A DNA stretch of 64,000 nucleotides from Candidatus Kapaibacterium sp. (GTDB taxonomy: Bacteria; Bacteroidota; Ignavibacteria; Kapaibacteriales; Kapaibacteriaceae): assembly GCA_030833725.1 (NCBI GenBank), contig JAURGP010000002.1, positions 34,261-98,260 of the forward strand, given 5' to 3'. Positions 44,400-54,039 of the stretch are shown piece by piece (the first letter of the stretch is position 1; each line of letters starts with the position of its first letter). The notes under the pieces were generated by a model that saw only the letters and a list, made by a program, of their open reading frames with translations, searched no databases and had not been told where the DNA came from. The position numbers were made by a program, and so were the translations under genes.

Positions 44400-45806
44400 A
44401 TGAACTCTCCGGAACCCTACAAGCCAGTAAACACGGTGCGGGTTGTCACGGCAGCATCGCTCTTCGACGGTCATGATGCAGCCATCAATGTGATGCGCCG
44501 CATCATCCAATCCACCGGGTGCGAAGTGATCCACCTAGGCCATAACCGATCGGTTGCTGAGGTGGTGGACTGTGCGATCCAGGAAGATGCGCAGGCCATT
44601 GCCATGACGTCCTACCAGGGTGGCCACGTAGAGTACTTCTCCTACATGCACGACCTGTTGCATGAACGAGGAGCCGGTCATATTCGGATTTTTGGTGGAG
44701 GGGGCGGAACCATTTTGCCAACAGAGATCGAACAGCTGCATGCTCACGGGATTTCCCGGATCTACTCTCCCGACGATGGCCGGGAGATGGGACTGCAGGG
44801 AATGATCAACGACCTCGTGTCGAAGTCTGATCACGGAGTGCCGGATGTGTTTGGTGCATCGCTGGACCAGGCGGTGAAAGCCAAGAACCCACTGGCATTG
44901 GCGCAGGCTATCTCTGCCAGTGAACAAGATCAAGGCGATCGCATTGCATTCGTCAAGGGCGTTCAACGGGCTCCTGTCTTGGGAATCACGGGCACCGGCG
45001 GTGCCGGTAAGTCGTCGCTGACAGACGAGTTGGTGCGACGGTTTCTACTGGATCAACCCGACAAGACGATCGGCATCCTGAGTATCGATCCATCCAAGCG
45101 TAAGACCGGCGGCGCTCTCCTAGGTGATCGCATCCGCATGAACTCCGTGTACCACCCCCGCGTCTACATGCGCTCGTTCGCAACACGCGAGGCTAACGTA
45201 GCAGTGTCCCGTCACGTCCACGATGCGATCGACGTCCTCTCCTACGCCGGCTTCGATCTGATCATCGTTGAAACAGCTGGTATCGGCCAGAGCGACTCGC
45301 AAATCACGAACATCGCAGAAGTATCGATGTACGTCATGACTCCAGAGTACGGAGCCGCAACGCAGCTCGAGAAGATCGATATGATCGATTACGCCGACAT
45401 CATCGCTCTGAACAAGTTCGACAAGCGTGGTGCCCTTGATGCGCTGCGCGACGTGAAGAAGCAGTATCAACGCAGTAGGGGGCTCTTCGATCGCTCACCC
45501 AGTGAGATGCCAGTGTACGGTACCATTGCCTCACAATTCAACGATCCCGGCACAAACACCCTGTACCGCGCCCTGATGGATCTCGTGATAGAACGATATG
45601 GCTTGTCGTGGCAGTCCGGTTTTACCGTCACCGACGAGATGAGCGAGAAGATCTACGTGATTCCCCCCGATCGTACACGGTATCTGGCGGAGATTGTCGA
45701 CGAAAACAAGCGCTATGATCGCAAGGTTGCCGAACAGTCCGAGCGTGCCCGCGCTCTGTGGCAACTACGCGGAGCTATCGAGACCCTAACCACTCCGACC
45801 ACCTAA
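44400..45806 (+). CDS. icmF: IcmF N-terminal half: B12-binding domain plus MeaB-like GTPase
   Basis: A 468-residue protein. Residues 10-145 are the B12-binding domain ([15 protein letters not shown], with the cobalt-ligating His; [17 protein letters not shown]). Residues 170-400 are the G-protein chaperone domain: P-loop [25 protein letters not shown] and NKFD. In IcmF these domains continue through a linker into the mutase on one chain of about 1,090 residues. Here the chain ends at residue 468 within the linker, and the mutase part is a separate gene at 46524-48506. The GTPase would load and protect the cobalamin. Neither catalytic site looks damaged. A lipoprotein gene begins ten bases after the stop. 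Confidence 0.9.
   Translation: MNSPEPYKPVNTVRVVTAASLFDGHDAAINVMRRIIQSTGCEVIHLGHNRSVAEVVDCAIQEDAQAIAMTSYQGGHVEYFSYMHDLLHERGAGHIRIFGGGGGTILPTEIEQLHAHGISRIYSPDDGREMGLQGMINDLVSKSDHGVPDVFGASLDQAVKAKNPLALAQAISASEQDQGDRIAFVKGVQRAPVLGITGTGGAGKSSLTDELVRRFLLDQPDKTIGILSIDPSKRKTGGALLGDRIRMNSVYHPRVYMRSFATREANVAVSRHVHDAIDVLSYAGFDLIIVETAGIGQSDSQITNIAEVSMYVMTPEYGAATQLEKIDMIDYADIIALNKFDKRGALDALRDVKKQYQRSRGLFDRSPSEMPVYGTIASQFNDPGTNTLYRALMDLVIERYGLSWQSGFTVTDEMSEKIYVIPPDRTRYLAEIVDENKRYDRKVAEQSERARALWQLRGAIETLTTPTT
45476..45484 (+). repeat. TAGGGGGCT word, copy in IcmF N-terminal gene
   Basis: Read in a different codon phase (Ser-Arg-Gly-Leu) from the Val-Gly-Gly copies. Confidence 0.8.
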
Positions 45807-45816
45807 CAGCAGTATC

Positions 45817-46527
45817 ATGAAAGTACTCGCTCTCATCAGCGCCGCTCTGCTCCTCGTTGGTTGTCCCAGCACGGATCCAGAGCCCGCTGCACTCTCCCGG
45901 GTGCAGGTCATCCACGCTCTGGACGGAGAACCGTTTGTGTACGTTACGGCGAACGGGACAACAACCTTGGCGAGCGAACTGCCATTCGGAGCTACAACCG
46001 GATACGTCCAGCTGTCGGCCGGTATCCAGACACTGGCCGTCTCCAATAACGGTACAGATGTATGGCGCACACAGGACATCACCACCGATCCCGACTCGGC
46101 GTACACATTTCTGGTGGTGGGACGTTCCACTCCATCCGGAACGTCGAAGGCAGTGGCACTGTACAGTGACATCGTCGAAGCAAACCCGACGCAGGCTCGA
46201 GTGCGTTTCATCAATGCTGCCTACGATCTGAGCCAAGCTAGCGTTATCACCAACATCGGTCCGGCAGAGTATCCCATTCCGGGCATGCAGCAGGTACTCT
46301 ATGGTGCAACCAGTGTGTCACCCACCACGGGAAGCCCCTTCCTCAATCTCCCAGCGGGCACCTACGACCTGCGGTTTACGGCCGACTCCTCCACGACCGT
46401 GATTGCTCAACTTCCCCAAATGACCTTTGAAGCAGGCATGATCTACACGCTGTTGCTTGGAGGACAGCAAAGCACGAACTCGATCCAGGCATTTCTCTTG
46501 TACCACCAGCCAGGTGTTTTCGAATGA
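45817..46527 (+). CDS. DUF4397 lipoprotein lying between the two IcmF genes
   Basis: A 236-residue lipoprotein with lipobox LLLVGC. It holds two DUF4397 beta-domains: [20 protein letters not shown] with [21 protein letters not shown] (residues 28-80), and [19 protein letters not shown] with [10 protein letters not shown] (residues 125-195). It must act outside the cytoplasm, whereas both neighbours are cytoplasmic enzyme parts. Tight spacing (ten bases upstream, ATGA overlap downstream at 46524-46527) shows it is translated with them. Its function is unknown. Confidence 0.88.
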   Translation: MKVLALISAALLLVGCPSTDPEPAALSRVQVIHALDGEPFVYVTANGTTTLASELPFGATTGYVQLSAGIQTLAVSNNGTDVWRTQDITTDPDSAYTFLVVGRSTPSGTSKAVALYSDIVEANPTQARVRFINAAYDLSQASVITNIGPAEYPIPGMQQVLYGATSVSPTTGSPFLNLPAGTYDLRFTADSSTTVIAQLPQMTFEAGMIYTLLLGGQQSTNSIQAFLLYHQPGVFE

Positions 46528-48506
46528 AGACCACGGTAGACGAAGCGATCGTTGCCCTTGAAGAGCGGGCGAGCTTGATTGAATCGCAGCTCGACCACGA
46601 GGTTCGCCAGTTGTTGGCCACATGGGACAGCAAGCGAGCTGCGTACGAAGGCGAGGAGTTCGTCTACACTGTGCGTGGCAAAGAGATTCGTGTGAAAAAC
46701 CACACGACCTCTCTCTCTGGAACCAATGTCCCGAAGATCGCTCTTCCAAAGTTCAAGGACTGGGGCGAGATCGTACGGTGGTGCATGCAGGAAAACGTTC
46801 CCGGCGAGTTCCCATACACCGCTGGAGTATATCCGTTCAAGCGTCAGAACGAAGACCCGACGCGGATGTTTGCTGGTGAAGGTGGCCCCGAGCGGACGAA
46901 CAAGCGATTCCATTACTTGTCGCACGGTATGCCTGCAGCCCGTCTGTCGACAGCGTTCGACAGTGTGACACTCTATGGAGAAAACCCCGATCGACGGCCG
47001 GACATCTACGGCAAGATTGGTAACTCAGGCGTAAGCGTTGCCACACTGGATGATGCCAAGAAGCTCTACTCGGGATTCGACCTCTGTAACCCAACAACGT
47101 CTGTGTCGATGACGATCAACGGCCCAGCGCCCATGTTGCTGGCCTTCTTCCTCAACGCTGCCATCGATCAGGAGTGCGAGAAGTACATCCGTGCTCACCA
47201 ACTTGAAACAGAGATCGAAGCGAAGATCGCGGCGATCTATAACGCCAGAGGTGTGCAACGTCCACAGTATCAAGCAACCGATGGTAGTGAGGGATTACCA
47301 GCAGGAAATGGTGGACTTGGCTTGCTCCTGCTTGGTGTGACGGGCGACGAAGTGCTGCCTGCCGATGTGTATGCTCAGTGCCGAGAGCGCGCTCTCCAGA
47401 ACGTGCGAGGTACCGTGCAGGCTGATATCCTGAAGGAAGATCAGGCACAGAACACCTGCATTTTTTCCACGGAGTTTGCTCTACGCATCATGGGTGACGT
47501 GCAACAGTACTTCATCGATGAAAATGTGAGGAACTTCTACTCTGTGTCCATTAGTGGATACCACATTGCCGAAGCTGGCGCCAATCCCATTACACAGTTG
47601 GCCTTCACCCTGGCTAACGGCTTCACCTACGTGGAGTACTATCTCTCGCGAGGGATGAACATCAATGACTTTGCGCCAAACCTGAGCTTCTTCTTCAGCA
47701 ACGGTGTCGATCCCGAGTACTCGGTGATCGGCCGGGTAGCACGACGGATCTGGGCCAAGGCCATCAAACTGAAGTATGGTGGTAATGAGCGCTCGCAGAT
47801 GTTGAAGTACCACATTCAAACATCCGGACGATCGCTCCATGCCCAGGAGATCGACTTCAATGACATTCGCACCACGCTTCAGGCGTTGTATGCGATCTAC
47901 GACAACTGCAACTCCTTGCACACCAATGCCTACGACGAAGCCATCACCACTCCTACCGAGGAGAGCGTTCGCAGAGCTGTGGCCATCCAAATGATCATCA
48001 ACCGCGAGTTGGGCCTGGCCAAGAATGAGAATCCACTCCAGGGCTCCTACATCATCGAGGAACTCACCGACCTTGTCGAAGAAGCAGTCTACACCGAGTT
48101 CAAGCGCATTGCCGACCGCGGTGGTGTGTTGGGTGCCATGGAGAACATGTATCAGCGGAACAAGATTCAAGAAGAGTCTCTGTACTACGAAACGCTGAAA
48201 CACACTGGAGAGTATCCCATCGTGGGCGTAAACACCTTCCTTAGTTCAAAGGGGTCACCTACAGTGATACCGCAGGAGGTGATTCGATCCACCACGGAGG
48301 AAAAAGAGCAGCAGATCTCCAACGTGCAGGCCTTTGAACATCGGAACCATGCAGAGGCTCCGTCGGCGCTGCAGAACCTGAAGCACACGGCGATCCAGAA
48401 TCAAAACATCTTTGAAGCACTTATGCAGGCCGCAAAAGTGTGCTCGCTGGGTCAGTTGACGAATGCCTTGTACGAAGTTGGTGGTCAGTACCGGCGGAAC
48501 ATGTAA
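46524..48506 (+). CDS. icmF: IcmF C-terminal half: acyl-CoA mutase substrate-binding subunit
   Basis: A 660-residue protein. Residues 1-65 are the linker helices, and [22 protein letters not shown] starts the TIM-barrel mutase domain. Family landmarks: [68 protein letters not shown], the substrate-side [23 protein letters not shown] and [16 protein letters not shown]. These match isobutyryl-CoA mutase IcmF rather than methylmalonyl-CoA mutase (which has Arg in place of the Gln at QAQNT). It would interconvert isobutyryl-CoA and n-butyryl-CoA with the separate N-terminal half. There is a Tyr at GVYPF where I recall Phe in IcmF. Confidence 0.9.
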   Translation: MKTTVDEAIVALEERASLIESQLDHEVRQLLATWDSKRAAYEGEEFVYTVRGKEIRVKNHTTSLSGTNVPKIALPKFKDWGEIVRWCMQENVPGEFPYTAGVYPFKRQNEDPTRMFAGEGGPERTNKRFHYLSHGMPAARLSTAFDSVTLYGENPDRRPDIYGKIGNSGVSVATLDDAKKLYSGFDLCNPTTSVSMTINGPAPMLLAFFLNAAIDQECEKYIRAHQLETEIEAKIAAIYNARGVQRPQYQATDGSEGLPAGNGGLGLLLLGVTGDEVLPADVYAQCRERALQNVRGTVQADILKEDQAQNTCIFSTEFALRIMGDVQQYFIDENVRNFYSVSISGYHIAEAGANPITQLAFTLANGFTYVEYYLSRGMNINDFAPNLSFFFSNGVDPEYSVIGRVARRIWAKAIKLKYGGNERSQMLKYHIQTSGRSLHAQEIDFNDIRTTLQALYAIYDNCNSLHTNAYDEAITTPTEESVRRAVAIQMIINRELGLAKNENPLQGSYIIEELTDLVEEAVYTEFKRIADRGGVLGAMENMYQRNKIQEESLYYETLKHTGEYPIVGVNTFLSSKGSPTVIPQEVIRSTTEEKEQQISNVQAFEHRNHAEAPSALQNLKHTAIQNQNIFEALMQAAKVCSLGQLTNALYEVGGQYRRNM

Positions 48507-48515
48507 CGCCGACGC

Positions 48516-49472
48516 ATGGTAACGGTGCACGATATCGAGCAGGCGGCTACGCGCATCGCCCCGTACGTGCACCGCACGCCCATCCTGCACTCCCGCACGC
48601 TCGATGCCTTGATTGGCGCAACAGTCTACTTCAAAGCAGAGAATCTTCAGAAGATCGGAGCATTCAAAGCCCGGGGCGCAATGAATGCCGTACTGCAGTT
48701 GTCGGATGAACAAGCAGCCCGTGGTGTGGTGACCCATTCCTCGGGGAACCATGCTCAGGCACTGGCCTATGCAGCAGGCATTCGTGGCATTGGCTGTACC
48801 ATTGTGATGCCGGAGAATGCCCCTCGTGTAAAGGTGGAAGCTACACGGAGCTACGGTGCTGCGATTGTCTTCTGCGAGGGGACGCTGCAGGCTCGGGAAT
48901 CTGCCGTGCAGGAGGTCATCGAACGCACAGGTGCTGTGCTGATTCATCCCTACGATAACGACCACGTTATCACCGGTCAGGGCACAGCAACGCTGGAGTT
49001 TCTCCAAGAGCTGAGCCACCGAAACATCCAGCTGGACATCCTGATGGCACCGGTTGGCGGTGGAGGACTCATGAGCGGAACAGCCATCGCCGCCCGAGGT
49101 ATCCAACCCAACGTACGGATTATTGGTGCCGAGCCAGAGGCCGCCGATGACGCAACACGGGGGTTGGCTACCGGCGTTCGCCAACCACCCAAGCCCCCTA
49201 CCACCATTGCCGACGGACTCCGCACAGCTTTGAGCGACCGAACCTTTCACTACTTGCAGTCGCAAGCGGTATACATGCACACCTGCAGTGAACAAGCCAT
49301 CCGGACCGGCCTGCGATTAGTGATGGAGCGATTAAAAACGGTCATCGAGCCGAGTGCAGCAGTTACACTTGGAGTGATGCTGGAACATCCCGATCTTTTC
49401 CGCGGCAGTACAGTAGGAGTGATCCTCTGTGGGGGGAATCTGGATCTCCAAGGAATGGACGTACCTGTATGA
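48516..49472 (+). CDS. PLP-dependent threonine dehydratase / serine racemase-like
   Basis: A 318-residue fold-type II PLP enzyme. The Schiff-base lysine is in QKIGAFKARGAMNAV, HSSGNHAQALAYA is the phosphate-adjacent loop, and VGGGGLMSGTAIAA the glycine-rich PLP phosphate site. There is no ACT domain, so it is the catabolic type (TdcB-like) or serine racemase and not feedback-regulated. It would turn threonine into 2-oxobutyrate, which the fused E1 downstream might oxidise to propionyl-CoA. It starts ten bases after the mutase subunit and overlaps the next gene by four bases. Confidence 0.88.
   Translation: MVTVHDIEQAATRIAPYVHRTPILHSRTLDALIGATVYFKAENLQKIGAFKARGAMNAVLQLSDEQAARGVVTHSSGNHAQALAYAAGIRGIGCTIVMPENAPRVKVEATRSYGAAIVFCEGTLQARESAVQEVIERTGAVLIHPYDNDHVITGQGTATLEFLQELSHRNIQLDILMAPVGGGGLMSGTAIAARGIQPNVRIIGAEPEAADDATRGLATGVRQPPKPPTTIADGLRTALSDRTFHYLQSQAVYMHTCSEQAIRTGLRLVMERLKTVIEPSAAVTLGVMLEHPDLFRGSTVGVILCGGNLDLQGMDVPV
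49192..49200 (-). repeat. TAGGGGGCT word, copy in threonine dehydratase gene
   Basis: GGTAGGGGGCTT on the minus strand; Lys-Pro-Pro-Thr on the coding strand. Confidence 0.8.
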
Positions 49473-51517
49473 AACATCTTCGCTCCGTACTGACTCCGGT
49501 ACTGACTCCGGTACTGACTCCGGTACTGACGCTAGTTCTGAGTTCGGCAACCCTCCTGGCACAAGCCAACGATCTGATAACCCAACGAACTGCGCTCGAC
49601 GTGCCTGTGGAGCTCCGTGCACGAGTGCAGGACGCCATTCGCGTTCCATTGGGATATACCACCACGCAGATGCAGTGGTATAAGAACGACCACCACCTCC
49701 TGCGAACTGTACAGTTGTCCTTCGAAAACGCGTGGAATCTCCCACGAACATCCGGACAACTGGCGAGACGGGCGGTGCGTGGCTCGGCTATGTCTTCGCT
49801 CGTACAGACAGCAGCCTCGATGGTAGACGTGTCGGCAGGCAGGTTTCTGCCGGTACAGATCGATAGTGTGGCCGTCATGGACGAACTATGGCATCCATCC
49901 CTCTCGTTAGACGAACGCCAAGAGGCTACGCGAGCGTTTGCGTTATTACCTGAGGCAACACAACTCTTAGTGGTGAACATCGTTCGAGCAGCCTTGGATG
50001 CTACCCCGTACATCCACCGAGCCTTTCGTCATGCCGTGTATGACAGCCTCTTTGCCGACAACCGTCCCCTTCTCGCGGCGGCGATGGCACCGTGGATCGA
50101 GGAGAGAAACGGTCAGTATGCAAGCACGGACCCCTTTGGACTAGACGCCCTTGGTGCCCTGGATTTGGAGGCTCTCACCTTTGCTGGCATCATTGTGACC
50201 TCACACCTAGATAGCGCCGTGGCCCGCTGGCAGCGCTCGCCAGTCCCACCGGCAGACTACGAACCCGTGCTCTTGCATACACGCGCCGGTTGGATTGTGT
50301 GCACGGGGTCTGGCGATGATGACGTTCAACCAACGGTTTCCCCGCTGTTGGCTGTGATCGATGCTGGTGGGAACGACACCTACACTGGCTCGGTAGCCTC
50401 TACGGCCGAACGAGGGCAATTCCTAAGTATCGTTATCGACCGCAGTGGGAATGACACCTACGGAACCGTCGGCGACACGGCCTCCGTCTGTGCAGCAGTT
50501 CTCGGGATCGCCGTGCTGATGGATCTTGACGGTAACGACACCTACCGGTGTGGATCGGTGGGCATCGTAGCAGCAGCCCACGGAATTGCTGTGCTCAGCG
50601 ATCAGTCCGGCAACGACACCTACGTGCTGCAGGGAACGTATGGCCAGGCGGCGGCAACTGCTGGTATTGCCATCATCGACGATGCCGCTGGAACAGATTC
50701 CTACACCTGTGCGGCAGAAGGACAGGCCTACGCACAAACACGCGGTGCAGCTCTGCTCATCGACCGCACAGGCGACGACGTCTATCTGGCTCGCCTCGAC
50801 GGAGCTCCCAGTGAGTTGTACCTAGGTCAGACCGTTTCGCGGGCGCAAGGAGCAGCCTTCGGGCGCAGAGCAGATCTCGGAGATGGGACGTCGCTGGCCG
50901 GAGGTGTGGCCCTCTTGGTGGATGTTGAAGGCAACGACACCTTTACAGCTGGTGCATGGAGCCAAGGCTGCGGCTACTGGTGGGGCTTGGGAATGCTTGA
51001 GGATTGGAGTGGAGACGACACGTATGTCAATGGAAAGTACTCGCTTGGAGCTGGTGCCCACTATGCAATTGGAGTCCAGGTAGACCTCCAGGGTGATGAT
51101 CAGTACAACATGGGGAACCCCAACGTGGTGAACCAGTACCAGGGTCACGCACGCGATGGCAGCATCGGCGTAAGCATCGACGGTGGTGGCAATGATCAGT
51201 ACACATTTCGAAGTCACTGTGGCGGAAGTGCGGATTTGTGCAGCATCGGCCTCTTCTGGGATCGATCTGGCGATGATGAGTACGTGATCGACTACGTCCT
51301 CATGGGTGAAGCCAATGGTTGGGCGGACACACCGCCGTGTGGTACCACCACGCGAAACGCCCCCTCCCACACCTATCGCGACGATCTGCCCAGTATCGGT
51401 GTGTTTTTCGATGGTGTAGGCAGCGATACCATTGTGTGGGATGGAGAGCTCTCCACACATCAGTCTGCGGTTCGCCTAGGTTTTTCGGCTCAGTGCGAGG
51501 ATGTGACGGCACGCTGA
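49469..51517 (+). CDS. Secreted protein with twelve GNDTY-type repeats
   Basis: A 682-residue protein. The signal peptide contains VLTP three times plus VLTL, encoded by a 12-base tandem repeat, and is cut at LLA before Gln. Residues 30-280 are helical and unrecognised. Residues about 285-665 contain twelve copies of a D-x-x-G-[ND]-D-[TQEV]-[YF] motif, each about 25-40 residues apart: AGGNDTY, RSGNDTY, LDGNDTY, QSGNDTY, AAGTDSY, RTGDDVY, VEGNDTF, WSGDDTY, LQGDDQY, GGGNDQY, RSGDDEY, GVGSDTI. The pattern suggests a beta-solenoid, perhaps calcium-binding. It is not the RTX nonapeptide. It is translationally coupled to the dehydratase by an ATGA overlap. Confidence 0.82.
   Translation: MKHLRSVLTPVLTPVLTPVLTLVLSSATLLAQANDLITQRTALDVPVELRARVQDAIRVPLGYTTTQMQWYKNDHHLLRTVQLSFENAWNLPRTSGQLARRAVRGSAMSSLVQTAASMVDVSAGRFLPVQIDSVAVMDELWHPSLSLDERQEATRAFALLPEATQLLVVNIVRAALDATPYIHRAFRHAVYDSLFADNRPLLAAAMAPWIEERNGQYASTDPFGLDALGALDLEALTFAGIIVTSHLDSAVARWQRSPVPPADYEPVLLHTRAGWIVCTGSGDDDVQPTVSPLLAVIDAGGNDTYTGSVASTAERGQFLSIVIDRSGNDTYGTVGDTASVCAAVLGIAVLMDLDGNDTYRCGSVGIVAAAHGIAVLSDQSGNDTYVLQGTYGQAAATAGIAIIDDAAGTDSYTCAAEGQAYAQTRGAALLIDRTGDDVYLARLDGAPSELYLGQTVSRAQGAAFGRRADLGDGTSLAGGVALLVDVEGNDTFTAGAWSQGCGYWWGLGMLEDWSGDDTYVNGKYSLGAGAHYAIGVQVDLQGDDQYNMGNPNVVNQYQGHARDGSIGVSIDGGGNDQYTFRSHCGGSADLCSIGLFWDRSGDDEYVIDYVLMGEANGWADTPPCGTTTRNAPSHTYRDDLPSIGVFFDGVGSDTIVWDGELSTHQSAVRLGFSAQCEDVTAR
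49487..49530 (+). repeat. 12-base tandem repeat in a signal peptide (3.7 copies)
   Basis: Unit GTACTGACTCCG occurs at 49487, 49499 and 49511, with a partial copy at 49523. It encodes Val-Leu-Thr-Pro in the hydrophobic core of the signal peptide. Gain or loss of units would change length by four residues without a frameshift. Confidence 0.9.
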
Positions 51518-51523
51518 TTTCCG

Positions 51524-51531
51524 TAGTTTTG
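51524..51531 (+). promoter_or_regulatory. Promoter -7 element TAGTTTTG for gatB
   Basis: Exact TAnnTTTG match 38 bases before ATG 51570. Confidence 0.45.
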
Positions 51532-51569
51532 TGGTTCCTGCGCACACCGTGCACACTGTTGCAGAAAGC

Positions 51570-53033
51570 ATGACACCATCCTACGAAGCCGTCATCGGAC
51601 TTGAAGTTCACGCACAGCTGAAGACCACCTCCAAGGCCTTCTGCTCGTGCTCGGCCACGTTTGGGGCTAAACCCAATGTGAATACGTGCCCTGTGTGTCT
51701 TGGTCACCCCGGTACACTACCGGTCCTGAATGAGCATCTGATCACGTTTGCCGTGCGGATGGGGCTTGCAACGAACTGCTCTATCCGACCCACCAGCACG
51801 TTTTCCCGAAAAAACTACTTCTACGCCGACCTACCCAAGGGATATCAGATTTCCCAGTATCAAGATCCCATCTGTTACGATGGCCATGTGGAGATCGAAC
51901 TGGATGAGTCCACAACAAAACGGATCGGTATCACCCGTATCCATATGGAAGAGGACTCCGGAAAGAGTATTCACGATCTGGACATCGACACGCTGGTAGA
52001 TCTCAACCGGGCGGGAGTTCCACTGATCGAGATCGTGTCGGAGCCGGATATCCGCTCGCCTCGCGAGGCCTACCTCTACCTGCAGCAATTGCGGCAAACC
52101 CTGATGTACCTGGACATCTGCGACGGGAACATGGAGGAAGGCTCCCTACGCTGCGACGCGAACGTTTCGGTTCGACCGGTGGGCCGGCAGGCGTTTGGGA
52201 CCAAGACAGAGGTGAAGAACCTCAACTCCTTTCGCAACGTTGAAAAAGCTCTGGAGTACGAGATCCAGCGTCAGATCTCTCTGATTCTGGAAGGGGGCTC
52301 AGTGGTGCAGGAAACCATGATGTGGGATGCCGGTGCACAACAGACACGTACGATGCGTAGCAAGGAGCAGGCCCACGACTACCGGTACTTCCCCGAGCCA
52401 GACCTACCCCACGTCCAGGTGACCGAACAACTCCTTGAGGAACTTCGTATCACGTTGCCGGAGTTGGGGTTACAAAAGAAAGGTCGATTTCGGACCCAGT
52501 ATGGACTGCCAGCCTACGACGCCGGCATTCTGGTAGAAGACGCAGCTGTTGCCGCCTACTACGAGGCGGCTGTTGGACACCTTCGCCAACCGTCCGTTGA
52601 AACCTACAAGCAGGTTTCCAACTGGATTATGACGGAGATTCTGCGAGTGATGGGCGAGAAGAAGGTTGCCATCGGCGAGGTTGGGCTAAGCCCCCTCCAG
52701 CTCGCTTCCCTGGTGAACGTGGTTGCCGACGGCGTGATATCAAGTAAGACAGCCAAGGACATTCTGCCGGAGCTGTATGCATCCGAGCAGACAGCAGATC
52801 AGATTGTGGAAGCACAGGGTTTGCGGCAAATGTCGGACGAGGGCGCTCTTCAGGCCATCGTGGACGATATTCTGGCGGCGAATCCCGAAAGTGTTGAGAA
52901 GTACCGCGAAGGAAAGACTAAACTGCTAGGCTTCTTCGTAGGACAGGTTTTGAAGGCCACCGATGGAACGGCGAATCCAACGATTGCCACCGCACTCATG
53001 AAGGCGGCACTCGACGGACCGTTGGACAAATAG
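51570..53033 (+). CDS. gatB: Aspartyl/glutamyl-tRNA(Asn/Gln) amidotransferase subunit B
   Basis: The 487-residue GatB activates mischarged Glu-tRNA-Gln or Asp-tRNA-Asn for amidation by GatA. It begins YEAVIGLEVHAQL, has the four-cysteine zinc site AFCSCSATF and NTCPVCLGHPG, KNYFYADLPKGYQISQYQ, DYRYFPEPDLP, and the C-terminal YqeY-like tail domain ending in GQVLKATDGTANP. Length is standard. I start at ATG 51570; a 13-residue upstream extension lies across the promoter. gatA and gatC are not here. ilvE follows 11 bases after the stop. Confidence 0.97.
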   Translation: MTPSYEAVIGLEVHAQLKTTSKAFCSCSATFGAKPNVNTCPVCLGHPGTLPVLNEHLITFAVRMGLATNCSIRPTSTFSRKNYFYADLPKGYQISQYQDPICYDGHVEIELDESTTKRIGITRIHMEEDSGKSIHDLDIDTLVDLNRAGVPLIEIVSEPDIRSPREAYLYLQQLRQTLMYLDICDGNMEEGSLRCDANVSVRPVGRQAFGTKTEVKNLNSFRNVEKALEYEIQRQISLILEGGSVVQETMMWDAGAQQTRTMRSKEQAHDYRYFPEPDLPHVQVTEQLLEELRITLPELGLQKKGRFRTQYGLPAYDAGILVEDAAVAAYYEAAVGHLRQPSVETYKQVSNWIMTEILRVMGEKKVAIGEVGLSPLQLASLVNVVADGVISSKTAKDILPELYASEQTADQIVEAQGLRQMSDEGALQAIVDDILAANPESVEKYREGKTKLLGFFVGQVLKATDGTANPTIATALMKAALDGPLDK

Positions 53034-53044
53034 GAGGAACCTCT

Positions 53045-54013
53045 ATGCCGATTACACCAACAACCTGGATATGGAAGAACGGTTCGTTCATTCCGTTCGC
53101 CAAAGCAACCACGCACGTACTCTCCCATGCTCTCCATTATGGAACATCGTGGTTTGAGGGTATCAGAGCATACGAAACGGCTCGAGGCACTGCTGTGTTT
53201 CGGCTTTCGGAACACATGGTCCGGTTTCACCAGTCCCTGAAGATCTATCGCTCCGTGATTCCACATAGTGTTGAGGAGCTGAATACGGCAACCATTGAGC
53301 TGCTGAAAAAGAATGGCTTGTCGCGTGCCTACGTGCGACCGTTTGCGTTTCGCGGATACGGAGATATGGGCGTGTATGGCCTGCGCAATCCCCTGGAGGT
53401 GTTTATCGCCGCCTGGGATTGGGGTGCCTACCTAGGAGATGATGCGGCCGACCAAGGTGTGGACGTATGTGTCTCTACGTGGAATCGCGTTGCTCCCAAT
53501 GCGATGCCATCAACATCGAAAGCAGCGGGCAACTACATGAATTCGCAGCTGGTGAAGATGGAAGCCATTGAAAATGGCTATGCCGAAGGTATCTGCCTGG
53601 ATGCTTCCGGAAACGTCGCCGAAGGAAGTGGTCAGAACCTGTTTGTGGTCATCAACGGCGAGATCATCACCCCGCCGGCCGCTACCTCTATTCTGCCGGG
53701 AATCACTCGCGATACGGTCTTCACTCTTGCCGAGGAACTGGGCTACCATGTCCGTGAACAAAACCTACCACGAGCGCTGTTGTATACGGCCGATGAAATG
53801 TTCCTCACCGGTACAGCAGTCGAAATCACACCAGTGTGTTCGGTAGACCGCATAGCTGTGGGTAAGGGCTCTGTAGGGCCAGTCACAAAGAACATCCAGA
53901 AGGCCTTCCACCGGGTTACCGTGCAGGGCAACGACCCTCACGGGTGGCTTACGTTTGTACCGGCTGGAAAGAAGGCTTCAACCCCAAAACGATCACAACG
54001 CTCACAACGATAA
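53045..54013 (+). CDS. ilvE: Branched-chain amino acid aminotransferase
   Basis: A 322-residue fold-type IV PLP transaminase. It has SHALHYGTSWFEGIRAYET, the PLP lysine segment STSKAAGNYMNSQLVK, GNVAEGSGQNLF and LTGTAVEITPV, as in IlvE. It moves the amino group between leucine, isoleucine or valine and 2-oxoglutarate. Its product oxo-acids are the substrates of the fused E1 encoded 26 bases downstream, which argues for the branched-chain activity rather than D-amino-acid transamination. GGAGG lies six bases before the ATG. The basic tail (KRSQRSQR) is unusual. Confidence 0.93.
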   Translation: MPITPTTWIWKNGSFIPFAKATTHVLSHALHYGTSWFEGIRAYETARGTAVFRLSEHMVRFHQSLKIYRSVIPHSVEELNTATIELLKKNGLSRAYVRPFAFRGYGDMGVYGLRNPLEVFIAAWDWGAYLGDDAADQGVDVCVSTWNRVAPNAMPSTSKAAGNYMNSQLVKMEAIENGYAEGICLDASGNVAEGSGQNLFVVINGEIITPPAATSILPGITRDTVFTLAEELGYHVREQNLPRALLYTADEMFLTGTAVEITPVCSVDRIAVGKGSVGPVTKNIQKAFHRVTVQGNDPHGWLTFVPAGKKASTPKRSQRSQR

Positions 54014-54039
54014 CAACGCGATCAACGAAAGAAACTACG

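Noticed and set aside
49487-49530. CRISPR-like repeat
   Set aside because: Units are contiguous with no spacers and lie inside a coding signal peptide.
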